Positions 48,232-56,550 of a stretch of 64,000 bases of DNA are shown in pieces. The position numbers and the translations under genes were made by a program. The DNA is from Corynebacterium sp. HS2168-gen11. GTDB lineage: Bacteria > Actinomycetota > Actinomycetes > Mycobacteriales > Mycobacteriaceae. Numbering within the stretch: position 1 is the stretch's first letter; each line of letters begins with the position of its first letter. The stretch is from NCBI RefSeq assembly GCF_024834075.1, contig NZ_JANUXR010000001.1, forward strand, positions 124,001 to 188,000, given 5' to 3'. The notes beneath the pieces were generated by a model. That model ran no database searches and was not told where the DNA came from. It saw only the letters and a list, made by a program, of their open reading frames with translations.

Positions 48232-50391
48232 TTAATCGCGCCATCCACCGCCACGACGGTCATCACGACCACCACGGAAACCGCCACCGCGACGATCATC
48301 ACGACCACCACGACGGTCATCACGACCACCACGGAAACCGCCACCGCGACGATCATCACGACCACCACGGAAACCACCGCCACGACGGTCATCACGACCA
48401 CCACCACGACCACCACGGAAGCCACCACGATCTTCGCGTTCTTCACGAGCAGGGATAACTGCGTTTTGATCGCGCTCAATATGAATCAATTGGCCACTGA
48501 TGCGAGTATCGCGCAGATTGTCTAAAACAGAGCTTGGCATATTTGTTGGCAACTCAACTAAGGTGTGATCAGCAGCAATGCTAATACGACCGAAGTCTTT
48601 ATTCGAGAGTCCGCCTTCGTTTGCCAACGCACCAACAATGGCACCTGGGCGAACATGCTGGCGACGTCCAACAGCAAGACGGTATACCGCCATATCTTTG
48701 CCAGAACGCTCGAAGCGAGAACTTCCACGATCACGGTCACGGCCACCACGACGGTCGTCGTCAAAGCGTCCACCACGACGGTCATCATCAAAACGACCTC
48801 CGCGACGATCATCGCGACCACGATCACGACGTTGCTCTGGTGGAAGTTCCTTCATTAAGAACTCACTACCAGCAGAAGCCTGAGTTGCAAGAGCGGCAGC
48901 GATATCTTCCAAAGGAACATCGTGCTCTTCGGAATATTGCTTGACCAATGCGCGGAAAATTGCGATCTGCGAATCTTCTAAGGATTCCGTAATGGAATCA
49001 GCAAACTTTGCCTTACGAGATTCGTTAACTTCGTCGACAGTTGGCAGTTCCATCTCGAGCAATGGAGCATTTGTTGCACGTTCAATATTGCGCAAGAAAC
49101 GACGCTCGCGAGGAGTCACGAACAAGATAGCTTCGCCACTACGCCCTGCGCGGCCGGTACGACCAATGCGGTGCACGTAAGATTCGGTATCAGACGGAAT
49201 GTCATAGTTCAAAACGTGCGAAATACGCTCCACATCCAAACCACGAGCAGCCACATCTGTTGCGACCAGAATGTCCAAGCGACCATCTTTGAGTTGATCA
49301 ACGGTACGTTCACGCTGTTGCTGCGCGATATCACCATTGATTGCGGCAGCGGAGAATCCACGTGCGCGCAGCTTCTCAGCAACTTCTTCGGTCTCATGCT
49401 TCGTACGTACGAACATGATCATTGCTTCGAATTCAGTGACTTCCAAAATACGAGTCAAGGCATCCAGCTTGTTGCGATGTGCAACATTTAAGAAACGCTG
49501 GGTGATATTGGTATTCGTACGAGTCTCAGATTTCACCTGAATTTCACGAGGATTCTTCATGTAATCACGTGAAATACGACGAATGCTGTTTGGCATCGTC
49601 GCAGAGAACAACGCAACTTGTTTCTCTTCTGGGGTATCTTCCAAAATACGCTCGACGTCTTCTTGGAATCCCATGTTGAGCATTTCGTCAGCCTCATCGA
49701 GAACCAAGAAACGCAAGTTAGAGATGTCTAATGATCCTTTTTGCAGGTGATCAATCACACGACCTGGCGTACCCACAACGATGTGAGCGCCGCGACGTAA
49801 ACCGGAAAGTTGAATACCATATGCCTGACCACCATAGATTGGCAGGACATTTACAGGTTCACCGATATGATCGGCGAAAGATTGGAACGCATCTGCAACC
49901 TGGAGAGCCAACTCACGAGTTGGTGCAAGCACCAATGCCTGTGGGTGACGAACCTTGGCGTCAATACGCGAAAGGATTGGAAGGGCAAACGCTGCAGTTT
50001 TACCTGTACCAGTTTGTGCCAGACCTAATACGTCGTGGCCTTCCATCAGGACAGGAATAGTCTGGGCCTGAATTGGTGATGGCGTTTCATAGCCAACCTT
50101 ATGCACTGCCCTTAAGACGTTTTCTGGCAGATTAAGGTCACTAAACTGTGGGCCTTCCGCCTTTTCTTCCTTTTTAGCGGAGGTACCTTCTGGGGCACTC
50201 TCGTTTTCATTGTCTACAGTTTCTGTAGAGCCGGTGGCCTCAGAAGTATCCGCAACCCTGGAGTCATCTTCGCCAAGCACCTGTTCAAGGGTGGTTGGGC
50301 CGTCGACTTCCTGCGAAGTTTCCTGAGATTCCGACACAAAATTTTCATCCAGCTCAAAAGCGCCGCTGGTAGCGTCATCGGTAATACTCAT
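48232..50391 (-). CDS. deaD: DEAD-box ATP-dependent RNA helicase with RGG tail
   Basis: 719 residues. An acidic N-terminal tail of ~80 residues precedes a complete DEAD-box core: PSPIQAQTIP (Q motif), AQTGTGKT (126-132 region), LDEADEML, FSATMP, and HRIGRTGRAGRSG. A DbpA-like RNA-binding domain follows (YRLAVGRRQHVRPGAIVGALANEGG). The last ~65 residues are RGG/RDDRR repeats. DeaD/CsdA proteins unwind RNA in ribosome assembly and mRNA decay, often in the cold. The tail should add unspecific RNA binding. The tail's DNA is highly repetitive (48240-48420). It stands alone on the minus strand. Confidence 0.95.
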   Translation of the reverse strand: MSITDDATSGAFELDENFVSESQETSQEVDGPTTLEQVLGEDDSRVADTSEATGSTETVDNENESAPEGTSAKKEEKAEGPQFSDLNLPENVLRAVHKVGYETPSPIQAQTIPVLMEGHDVLGLAQTGTGKTAAFALPILSRIDAKVRHPQALVLAPTRELALQVADAFQSFADHIGEPVNVLPIYGGQAYGIQLSGLRRGAHIVVGTPGRVIDHLQKGSLDISNLRFLVLDEADEMLNMGFQEDVERILEDTPEEKQVALFSATMPNSIRRISRDYMKNPREIQVKSETRTNTNITQRFLNVAHRNKLDALTRILEVTEFEAMIMFVRTKHETEEVAEKLRARGFSAAAINGDIAQQQRERTVDQLKDGRLDILVATDVAARGLDVERISHVLNYDIPSDTESYVHRIGRTGRAGRSGEAILFVTPRERRFLRNIERATNAPLLEMELPTVDEVNESRKAKFADSITESLEDSQIAIFRALVKQYSEEHDVPLEDIAAALATQASAGSEFLMKELPPEQRRDRGRDDRRGGRFDDDRRGGRFDDDRRGGRDRDRGSSRFERSGKDMAVYRLAVGRRQHVRPGAIVGALANEGGLSNKDFGRISIAADHTLVELPTNMPSSVLDNLRDTRISGQLIHIERDQNAVIPAREEREDRGGFRGGRGGGRDDRRGGGFRGGRDDRRGGGFRGGRDDRRGGRDDRRGGGFRGGRDDRRGGGWRD
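48240..48420. repeat. Tandem repeats coding for the RGG tail of DeaD
   Basis: Near-identical units of mixed length (multiples of 3) such as CACGACCACCACGG and CCGCCACCGCGACGATCA recur at least five times. They encode GGFRGGRDDRRG blocks. This is coding repetition, not a CRISPR array: there are no unique spacers. Confidence 0.85.
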
Positions 50392-50863
50392 TGCATATCA
50401 ACGGTACGCTATTTATTCGGGAAAGGCGAATTACAGAAATCGACCCATAGCCTTGACATGTGCAGATTCTTCCATATTTGCCAATGCTTGTGCATTGTCT
50501 TAGTGACAGAAAATTTGCTGGTCAGATACCTATAGATAAAGCTGCGTGTGCAATCTTGCAATCAAAGATTTTTAATACAACAACTCATTCACTATCGAAA
50601 AGATCTCTTGTGTTTTGTATCATGCCAACGCCACCTCACTACTCCAACGGCACATGCATATTTCTATAGCGTCTCCAGCTGCCGTAATTTGATTAATGCG
50701 ACAACCAGAACTATTGCCGCTGGTCGCTGCAGAATCGACGTCACTATTGCCTTGGTTTTCACGTACCTTTTTCGGCAATAATCTGACCGCAATGATGACT
50801 GGATTGTTACTTCTGCGCTCAAAGCATCTGCCGTTTAAAAGAGACTTAGCATTTCACCTCGTT
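50392..50863. other. Gene-free region between deaD and the MFS gene
   Basis: About 470 bases upstream of deaD and downstream of the MFS gene. The short frames at 50460 and 50548 lack ribosome sites and family resemblance. A long deaD leader, common in cold-induced helicases, could lie here, but I found no clear structure. Confidence 0.4.
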
Positions 50864-52165
50864 TTAGGATGAAGATTTCTTTAATGTGTCTTTCACCATG
50901 ATCCATTGAAGTGCTGCGAAGGATATAACGGCACCTGTAATACAGAAGGCAATAGTGAAGTCATATAGTTGCGCTACAGCGCCGATACAGATTGGCCCTG
51001 CAATTGCCCCTAAATCTGCCACCATTTGAAAGGTGGCTACTGCCCTTCCTTCATTGCGCTTACCGCCAAGGACATCGGCCAGACTTGCTTGAAGAGCCGG
51101 ATTGAACAAGCCATTACCGAATCCGGCAATGATGGAAATACCTAGGAGCACAATGAAATGCGTCGTAAAGCCAGTTACGGCAGTAAAAAGTGCGGCAGTG
51201 CTAAGTCCTGCGATCATAAGGGGTTTGCGGCCGATTCGATCGGAGAGCCGTCCTGAAAATTGCAGGGCAATTGCAGTTCCAACAGCTTGTGCGGAAAGTA
51301 CGAATCCGGCTTTTGCGCCGCCATGTTCAAAGCTTGCGTAGACAAATAATGGAATAATTGCAACACGAACACCGAAATTTGCGAATCCATTGGCGAAATT
51401 CGCACATAAAATAGCGCGATAAGCAGGTAATTTCAGTAATTCGCGAAGGGAAACCGGTGTTTGTTGCTGATTATTTGGCTCAAGCGCTCCGATGTTTTTC
51501 GGCAGTTTCATATACACCACAGCGGCTGCAACCAAAAGCAAACTGCCATAAATAATAAATGGTAAACGCATACCCAAAAACGCAAGTGACGAACCTGCGA
51601 GCGGGCCTAGAATTGCGCCAAAAAGAAAACTAGAAGCATATGCTGATGAGCATCGTCCGCGAATATCAGGTGGTGAGAGTTTGACGATTAATCCCATCGC
51701 CGAAACTGTAAACATTACTGATCCGATACCTGCAATGCCTCGAAACAGGACCATATGCCAAAACTGTTGAGCTGCACCGACAAGTCCGGTGCTAATGGCA
51801 ACCGTCAGCAAGCCTGTCACATACACCCAGCGTGCACCTAGAAGTTCGACGAGCTTGCCAGAGACAGACGCAAACAGTAGCCGTACTCCGCCGAACACCG
51901 AGATAACCAAGCCTGCTGCAGCCATGCCAACCCCAAAGGAAGTGGCAAATTGAGGCAAAATTGGTGCAATAAAGCCATATCCAAGCGCAATGATAAATCC
52001 TGCCGAAATAAGTACATAGATCTCATGCGGAATCTTTGTTGGCGATGATGCAGATGCGTCGCTTGGTACATCTACCTGGGATTCAGTGAGACCAGAAAGG
52101 CGTGATTGAGATTCTTGCGAGTGCAATTGTTGTGGTTGTTGCGGTGTTCGATTCGGATTGGTCAT
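50864..52165 (-). CDS. Major facilitator superfamily exporter
   Basis: 433 residues, 12 membrane helices after a ~45-residue hydrophilic N-terminus rich in Gln/Ser. The MFS loop motif appears as GKLVELLGARWVYVTGLL and again as SGRLSDRIGRKPLMIAGL in the second half. Helix 5 region ILGPLAGSSLAFLGMRLPFII resembles motif C of drug:H+ antiporters, so export is likely. The substrate is unknown. It is divergent from the SOS-box gene at 52360, separated by 194 bases. Confidence 0.87.
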   Translation of the reverse strand: MTNPNRTPQQPQQLHSQESQSRLSGLTESQVDVPSDASASSPTKIPHEIYVLISAGFIIALGYGFIAPILPQFATSFGVGMAAAGLVISVFGGVRLLFASVSGKLVELLGARWVYVTGLLTVAISTGLVGAAQQFWHMVLFRGIAGIGSVMFTVSAMGLIVKLSPPDIRGRCSSAYASSFLFGAILGPLAGSSLAFLGMRLPFIIYGSLLLVAAAVVYMKLPKNIGALEPNNQQQTPVSLRELLKLPAYRAILCANFANGFANFGVRVAIIPLFVYASFEHGGAKAGFVLSAQAVGTAIALQFSGRLSDRIGRKPLMIAGLSTAALFTAVTGFTTHFIVLLGISIIAGFGNGLFNPALQASLADVLGGKRNEGRAVATFQMVADLGAIAGPICIGAVAQLYDFTIAFCITGAVISFAALQWIMVKDTLKKSSS

Positions 52166-52325
52166 AAAAGTTGCGTTACTACTTCCATTTGGCAGATTCG
52201 GCGTATCGCGCGAGTACGAGAGTTCGCCAGAATAGCACCATTGTCACATCATAGTGTTTGCATTCAGGCTACTCGCACCTTTTAAAACTTATAACAGCGG
52301 CAGGAAAAAATTTTTCAACTAACCC

Positions 52326-52353
52326 TTGACTTGTCGAACAAGTGTTCTATATT
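52326..52353 (+). promoter_or_regulatory. Promoter of the 52360 gene
   Basis: TTGACT (52326-52331), a 16-base spacer and TATATT (52348-52353) form a good sigma-A-type promoter. Transcription would start near 52360, at the A of the ATG, so the mRNA is probably leaderless. The spacer holds the LexA-like palindrome. Confidence 0.7.
52334..52349. promoter_or_regulatory. LexA (SOS) box
   Basis: TCGAACAAGTGTTCTA matches the actinobacterial/corynebacterial LexA consensus TCGAAC(A)NN(T)GTTCGA at all but the last two positions. It lies between the -35 and -10 boxes, where bound LexA would block RNA polymerase. Confidence 0.7.
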
Positions 52354-52359
52354 TGAAGT

Positions 52360-52887
52360 ATGACGTTATCCCATACCGCTACAGTGCACACCATGAACAC
52401 ACACAAGTTTTTCTCCTGGACCTCTCGAACGAGATCAACTGGTACGCTGCAGATTCAAAAATCGAACAACAGTCTGAATCGTGATGAAATTATTAGCAAC
52501 ATTCAAACAATGATCCACCACCCTCGTTCATTGACCCGTCATACGCCAAAATGGCACCCCCCAACACATGCTTTGCCGAGCCTGACGAAACATTCGCTGT
52601 CAATCCAAGTGCAGCGTTATCGCGTTGGAAGTGTTGCTGCTCAATCAATACGAGTGCTTGAACCATATCGAAACCCTGCTTATTTAGTCATTGCCAGTTT
52701 TGAAAATGGCCGAGGGCATTTTGGTGTCTGCCATCAGTGGATTACGGACATCGTTGGGGAAGATTACATAGACTGCGTCCATTTGCTTCCCGACGACGAC
52801 CAGTTCATGTTCGCATGGGTAGTCGACAGTCACTTCCAGCCGATGCACTCCCCTCAAGCACTATTCGATTCGCGCAGTGCCGCCTAA
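52360..52887 (+). CDS. Unknown protein under apparent LexA control
   Basis: 175 residues that I do not recognise. The N-terminal ~70 residues are Ser/Thr/His-rich and look disordered (MTLSHTATVHTMNTHKFFSW). The C-terminal ~95 residues look folded: LSIQVQRYRVGSVAAQSIRVLEPYRNPAYLVIASFENGRGHFGVCHQWITDIVGED, then DDDQFMFAWVVDSHF. No membrane helix or signal peptide. The start sits at the predicted +1 and has no ribosome site, so a leaderless mRNA is likely. Its last 27 bases overlap the 3' end of the convergent ecfA gene. Regulation by DNA damage is inferred from the box. A role in the SOS response (cell-division arrest, repair) is possible but unproven. Confidence 0.72.
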   Translation: MTLSHTATVHTMNTHKFFSWTSRTRSTGTLQIQKSNNSLNRDEIISNIQTMIHHPRSLTRHTPKWHPPTHALPSLTKHSLSIQVQRYRVGSVAAQSIRVLEPYRNPAYLVIASFENGRGHFGVCHQWITDIVGEDYIDCVHLLPDDDQFMFAWVVDSHFQPMHSPQALFDSRSAA

Positions 52888-53940
52888 TTGAACAGTCACC
52901 ACCGTCGCATACTGTTGAATCTCAGTAATGACAGTTTGTTTATGGCATGTCAAAATAATTGCTGGCGGGTAAGGTCTCGCTAATGCTTGAGCGCATAGTT
53001 GATGGAATTTGCCCATCGAGGCTTCTAAACACACATCTGGTTCATCAAGAATAATCAGATCAACCTCGCGCTTAAGCGTACGAGCAATTTGTGCAAGACG
53101 AAGCTGACCTGCAGATAAATCTAATGGATGCATCTGCGGCTCAAGGTCTAACGCAACTGCTGCAGCCTCACTGCCAAGATACGCAGCAACCGTTGTCTCA
53201 ACAATATGATCAATCGCACGCTGTGTTGCATATGCGACCGTAATATTTTGCGGTGGGTGCAAAGCAAGCTGTTGCAACATGGTGGTTTTACCAATCCCAT
53301 TTGCACCAGCAAGCCATACTACCTGCCCTCTTTGAAGGACAAGATCAATAGTGGGGGTTGTGAACTCTACTACCGGTGCTCGCAAAAACCTACGCCGCAA
53401 TTTCAATCCTTGTAACTGCTCACATACTATCGGCACACCAGGTTCACTGCACTGAATACGTTGTGGCAACTCATAGGTCTGCGGTGGTTCCATCCATATC
53501 CCAGAGATTCCTGGTATCTCTGCAGCACTATAGACGAAGACTTCACCTGGATATTCTGCTAATACCTCAAGCACACGGGTGATCGCATATGGATCAAGAC
53601 CATCACATGGCTGCTCTACCACCATCTGCGGAGCACCCACTAAAATAACCATTGCTAAAGCCACAAGTCGAGTTTGTCCACCAGAAAGCTTCGTTGGATC
53701 TTGTTCTAAAAGTTTAACAATGCCAAGGCTGGTTGCAATCTGCTGTACAACATGTTCCATCGCTGCAGCTTCTTGACCACGTTGCTCTAAGGCAAATGCC
53801 AATTCTTCAGCAACAGTAGCTCGCAGATAACTGATATATACCGCTGGATCTGGTCCTAAATAACTCGAATGAGGCAATCGCTGAGCATGCTGGTATGCCT
53901 TTTGCCCAATATTTTGGCTGAACAACCATTGCACGCTCAT
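52861..53940 (-). CDS. ecfA: ECF transporter ATPase, fused two-domain protein with degenerate first half
   Basis: 359 residues; ATG 53940 overlaps the ecfT stop (ATGA). It corresponds to two fused EcfA domains, but the first is cut short. The N-half has the DPAVYISYLRATVAEELAFALE region, an LSGGQ signature (85-89) and a Walker-B-like VEQPCDGLDP (108-117), but no Walker A and no classical Q-loop glutamine. The second half is complete in its ATP site: GANGIGKT (212-219), LSAGQ signature (275-279), Walker B LIILDEPD. Thus one composite ATP site (second Walker A with first LSGGQ) can work. It energises uptake together with EcfT and the S component upstream. Confidence 0.85.
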   Translation of the reverse strand: MSVQWLFSQNIGQKAYQHAQRLPHSSYLGPDPAVYISYLRATVAEELAFALEQRGQEAAAMEHVVQQIATSLGIVKLLEQDPTKLSGGQTRLVALAMVILVGAPQMVVEQPCDGLDPYAITRVLEVLAEYPGEVFVYSAAEIPGISGIWMEPPQTYELPQRIQCSEPGVPIVCEQLQGLKLRRRFLRAPVVEFTTPTIDLVLQRGQVVWLAGANGIGKTTMLQQLALHPPQNITVAYATQRAIDHIVETTVAAYLGSEAAAVALDLEPQMHPLDLSAGQLRLAQIARTLKREVDLIILDEPDVCLEASMGKFHQLCAQALARPYPPAIILTCHKQTVITEIQQYATVVTVQLGGTARIE

Positions 53941-54623
53941 AATGCCACCACCAAACAAGCAGCCAACAGTACACCGATTCTCATGATTTGAGCAGCAAAG
54001 CTATCTGGGATCGCTCGCATAACAGTACGCTTACCACTTGCATCCACACCCAACACTGCTAATGCAACACCACGATGATGTGCCGCAGTAAACAAGTGCA
54101 TAAATAGTGGAATAACCACAAGCGAAACAACATTTCGTGCCCGGATTTTTACACCTGCAAGTTCATGAGCTTGATAAATATTGTTCAAAATTTCACGAGC
54201 ATGAGGTAAAAATTGCAGCGATGCTCCCAACAAATACGCAATTTTGTGGTTGAGCCAACTGCCTTGCATAGCTTTGACAAGATCTGGAATCGTCACAGCC
54301 GTCAGGCACGCTAATATCGCAGCGATCACTGCGGTAATTCTGATAATGAGGGCTCCAGCTATTCGCGCGCCGTCACTGGTAATAAACGGGGCAATCTGTA
54401 TATCTCCAAAGGGAATATGAATAATTGCAATCGAAAGTCCGACTGGCAAGGCAAAACCAACAACTGTTGCCAATAATGCTGGTGTTCGTGTGTTCCAGCT
54501 TCCCCAGGCCAACGCCACCCCACAGATCAACGCGGAGGTATACGGATCATTGCGCCCAAAAATAACAATGCAACTTGCCACACCAAGGCTTATGACCGTC
54601 CAAGGATGCAACCGTGATTCCAT
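53937..54623 (-). CDS. ecfT: ECF transporter transmembrane component EcfT
   Basis: 228 residues with about five to six hydrophobic helices. The cytoplasmic coupling helices (ASLQFLPHAREILNNIYQAHELAGVKIRARN) end in a degenerate form of the EcfT ARG motifs. EcfT links the substrate-binding S component to the ATPases. The stop overlaps the ecfA start, and it follows the S-component stop by 7 bases, so all three are one operon. Confidence 0.88.
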   Translation of the reverse strand: MESRLHPWTVISLGVASCIVIFGRNDPYTSALICGVALAWGSWNTRTPALLATVVGFALPVGLSIAIIHIPFGDIQIAPFITSDGARIAGALIIRITAVIAAILACLTAVTIPDLVKAMQGSWLNHKIAYLLGASLQFLPHAREILNNIYQAHELAGVKIRARNVVSLVVIPLFMHLFTAAHHRGVALAVLGVDASGKRTVMRAIPDSFAAQIMRIGVLLAACLVVAL

Positions 54624-54630
54624 CTATGCC

Positions 54631-55389
54631 TCAGTGTTCGGAAATGTCGGCATTCGTGTGAAAAGAACTTCGCACACTCAGCGGTAATTTGTTCAAACTT
54701 GCCACGGCTAATGCAAACACAATGGCTTTATCTAATGGATCAGAAAGCAATGATTGCAAGGTAACCGCACCTAGGAGAGAATTTCCCATTTCTCGAAAGA
54801 GCGCAACAACAGCACCAGTGCCAAGACCTGCAGTACCACCATACACAAACGCTGCAATTGGGGCGGCAAATGCCGCAGTCAAAACTCCGACACCTCCTCC
54901 TACCAGAGCTGCACGCACAGGTGTACGGAGTAAATTGCGTTGAGCGGCAAGACCTGCAAGTACACCCACCAATCCGCTAATGGCGGCAAAAGGAAGGACC
55001 GATGGATTCATCATTGCCCACACCAGAATTGTCATAATCCCAGTAGCAAGACCTGCAAGTGGACCAAGCAATAATGCAACAAAAACAGTACCAACTGAAT
55101 CCAAATACAAAGGAATACCGAAGGCATGCACAACTTGGCCAGTAATAATGTTCATAGCCAAGGCGATTGGAATCAACGCTAATGCTTGTGCGCGAAGATG
55201 CGGCACACTTGCCATAAGCAGGAAGATTGCACCACCAAGATAGCCAAGTAATGTCACTGTAGCCGCTGGTGAGTGAATTGCGCTTTCCCATGAAATTGGA
55301 CGAATAATGACCAAAAACAACCAGGTTGCGAAAATCAACAGAGTGCCTGCAACGGTATAAATTTTATGAATCAGTGGTAAGCGTGACAT
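54631..55389 (-). CDS. ECF transporter substrate-binding S component
   Basis: 252 residues, 6 to 7 hydrophobic helices. The segment VVHAFGIPLYLDSVGTVFVALLLGPLAGLATGI is typical of ECF S components with the YLDSxGT pattern. S components capture a vitamin-like substrate at high affinity and dock on EcfT. The nucleoside hydrolase gene 109 bases upstream points to a nucleoside, base or queuosine-type substrate. I think QrtT-like is the best guess, but the family cannot be settled by eye. The leader contains overlapping hairpins (55410-55470). Confidence 0.85.
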   Translation of the reverse strand: MSRLPLIHKIYTVAGTLLIFATWLFLVIIRPISWESAIHSPAATVTLLGYLGGAIFLLMASVPHLRAQALALIPIALAMNIITGQVVHAFGIPLYLDSVGTVFVALLLGPLAGLATGIMTILVWAMMNPSVLPFAAISGLVGVLAGLAAQRNLLRTPVRAALVGGGVGVLTAAFAAPIAAFVYGGTAGLGTGAVVALFREMGNSLLGAVTLQSLLSDPLDKAIVFALAVASLNKLPLSVRSSFHTNADISEH

Positions 55390-55498
55390 CCGTTCCTCTA
55401 CGTATTCTTGCAGGCAAAATCCCCTGCCAATATATATATTTGGCGTACCTACTATGTCACCTCGTAGGTAGCTTAAGTACTCTGACTATCCCAGTACT
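55390..55498 (-). promoter_or_regulatory. Structured leader of the ECF operon
   Basis: Three stems can form on the minus strand: TACCTAC (55446-55452) with GTAGGTA (55464-55470); GCCAA (55426-55430) with TTGGC (55440-55444); and GCAGG (55410-55414) with CCTGC (55423-55427). The last two share bases 55426-55427 and exclude each other. The last lies directly before the AGAGGA ribosome site. It looks like a small translation-control element; I could not match it to a known riboswitch class. Confidence 0.4.
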
Positions 55499-56446
55499 CT
55501 AGCGCATCGCTAAGATTTTTCCCAACGCTTTCATAACACGCGCTAATTCTTCATGTGCTTGCGCAATATCGATATCTGTCACGAGTGAAACTCCATGTTC
55601 GCGATTCCAATGTCCCTTGAAATCAGCAATTGTTGTTCCTCGGCATAACGATGATTCTGTTTCGACATCAACTGTCGTAGCGGTTGCAGAATATTGGGCC
55701 GTTGAAAGTGCCACCATGCATGTCACAAGATCGTGAATCTGAGCTTGATAACCTTCTTGTTGCTGTTCGTGAAATTCAAAATAAAAACGTAACGAATCGA
55801 TAAGAACCTGAGCTACAGGATGCTCTCCTATGTATTCCACGAGCGAAGAAAGTTCAGGAGGAGTCAGCAAAAATTGTTCGGTCACGCCTAATGAGCACAC
55901 TGTGATTGGATGCCGCTGAAGTGCTGCGTCAAATACTTCTTTCGCTGCATGCGGATCCACCCAACTATTCCACTCGGCAGTTGGCGTGGTATTTCCTGGA
56001 TACAAATAACTGCCGCCCATAAGCGTTATATGCTTTGGCCAAGGATGGCTACGTAACCATGTGGCAAGATTGGTGGCAGGTCCTGTCACAATTAAACAGG
56101 TGTCATCCTTGAGATATTCATGCCAGAGTTGTTGCCAATCGTATCGAATCTCTTGTTCACCAACCGTGACGTATCCTAAACCAGTTGGCCCGTGGGTCTC
56201 TGGCGTCGTCGTCAAGGCGAGCGCTATTGGTTTTTTGCTACCACATGCAACGGGGATGTCGGCAAGGCCTACGAGATCGAGTAAAAATTTGGTATTCCAC
56301 GCACATTGTTCGGCATCGCCATTACCAGCTGTGGTGGTCACGGCTTGCAGTCGAATTTCGCCAAGCTGGTGTAATCCAGCCAAATACAACAATGCCACTG
56401 CATCATCGATGCCGGTATCGCAATCGAATACTACGTCAATACTCAT
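55499..56446 (-). CDS. Nucleoside hydrolase (IunH family), possible queuosine hydrolase
   Basis: 315 residues. It belongs to the inosine-uridine nucleoside N-ribohydrolase family, which splits ribonucleosides into base and ribose. The calcium-binding motif DCDTGIDDA is at residues 8-16 (most members have DTDPG), HGPTGLGY near 87, LIVTGPATNLA near 118, LMGGSYL, NSWVDPHAAKEVF, and IHDLVTC near 236 with the late catalytic His/Asp. Enzymes such as QueK in this family release queuine from queuosine and lie beside ECF transporters. This placement makes that role attractive, with general nucleoside salvage the alternative. Confidence 0.88.
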   Translation of the reverse strand: MSIDVVFDCDTGIDDAVALLYLAGLHQLGEIRLQAVTTTAGNGDAEQCAWNTKFLLDLVGLADIPVACGSKKPIALALTTTPETHGPTGLGYVTVGEQEIRYDWQQLWHEYLKDDTCLIVTGPATNLATWLRSHPWPKHITLMGGSYLYPGNTTPTAEWNSWVDPHAAKEVFDAALQRHPITVCSLGVTEQFLLTPPELSSLVEYIGEHPVAQVLIDSLRFYFEFHEQQQEGYQAQIHDLVTCMVALSTAQYSATATTVDVETESSLCRGTTIADFKGHWNREHGVSLVTDIDIAQAHEELARVMKALGKILAMR

Positions 56447-56477
56447 AGCTACCGCCTATAGGGGGTCTTGAACGCCA

Positions 56478-56521
56478 ACACTCACCGGATTCGCAAAACC
56501 TAAGCAGAATCCAGTGAGTGT
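56478..56521 (-). terminator. Hairpin between the acidic-protein gene and the nucleoside hydrolase gene
   Basis: ACACTCAC-C-GGATTC (56478-56492) pairs with GAATCC-A-GTGAGTGT (56507-56521), one mismatch, 14-base loop. It lies 29 bases past the upstream stop and 32 before the hydrolase ATG, so it either ends the upstream transcript or acts in the hydrolase leader. Confidence 0.6.
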
Positions 56522-56550
56522 CAACAGCGCAATAGGATTAGCAGAAATGC

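Noticed and set aside
48210..48430. CRISPR-like array of short repeats
   Set aside because: The units code in frame for the RGG tail of DeaD and there are no unique spacers of constant length.
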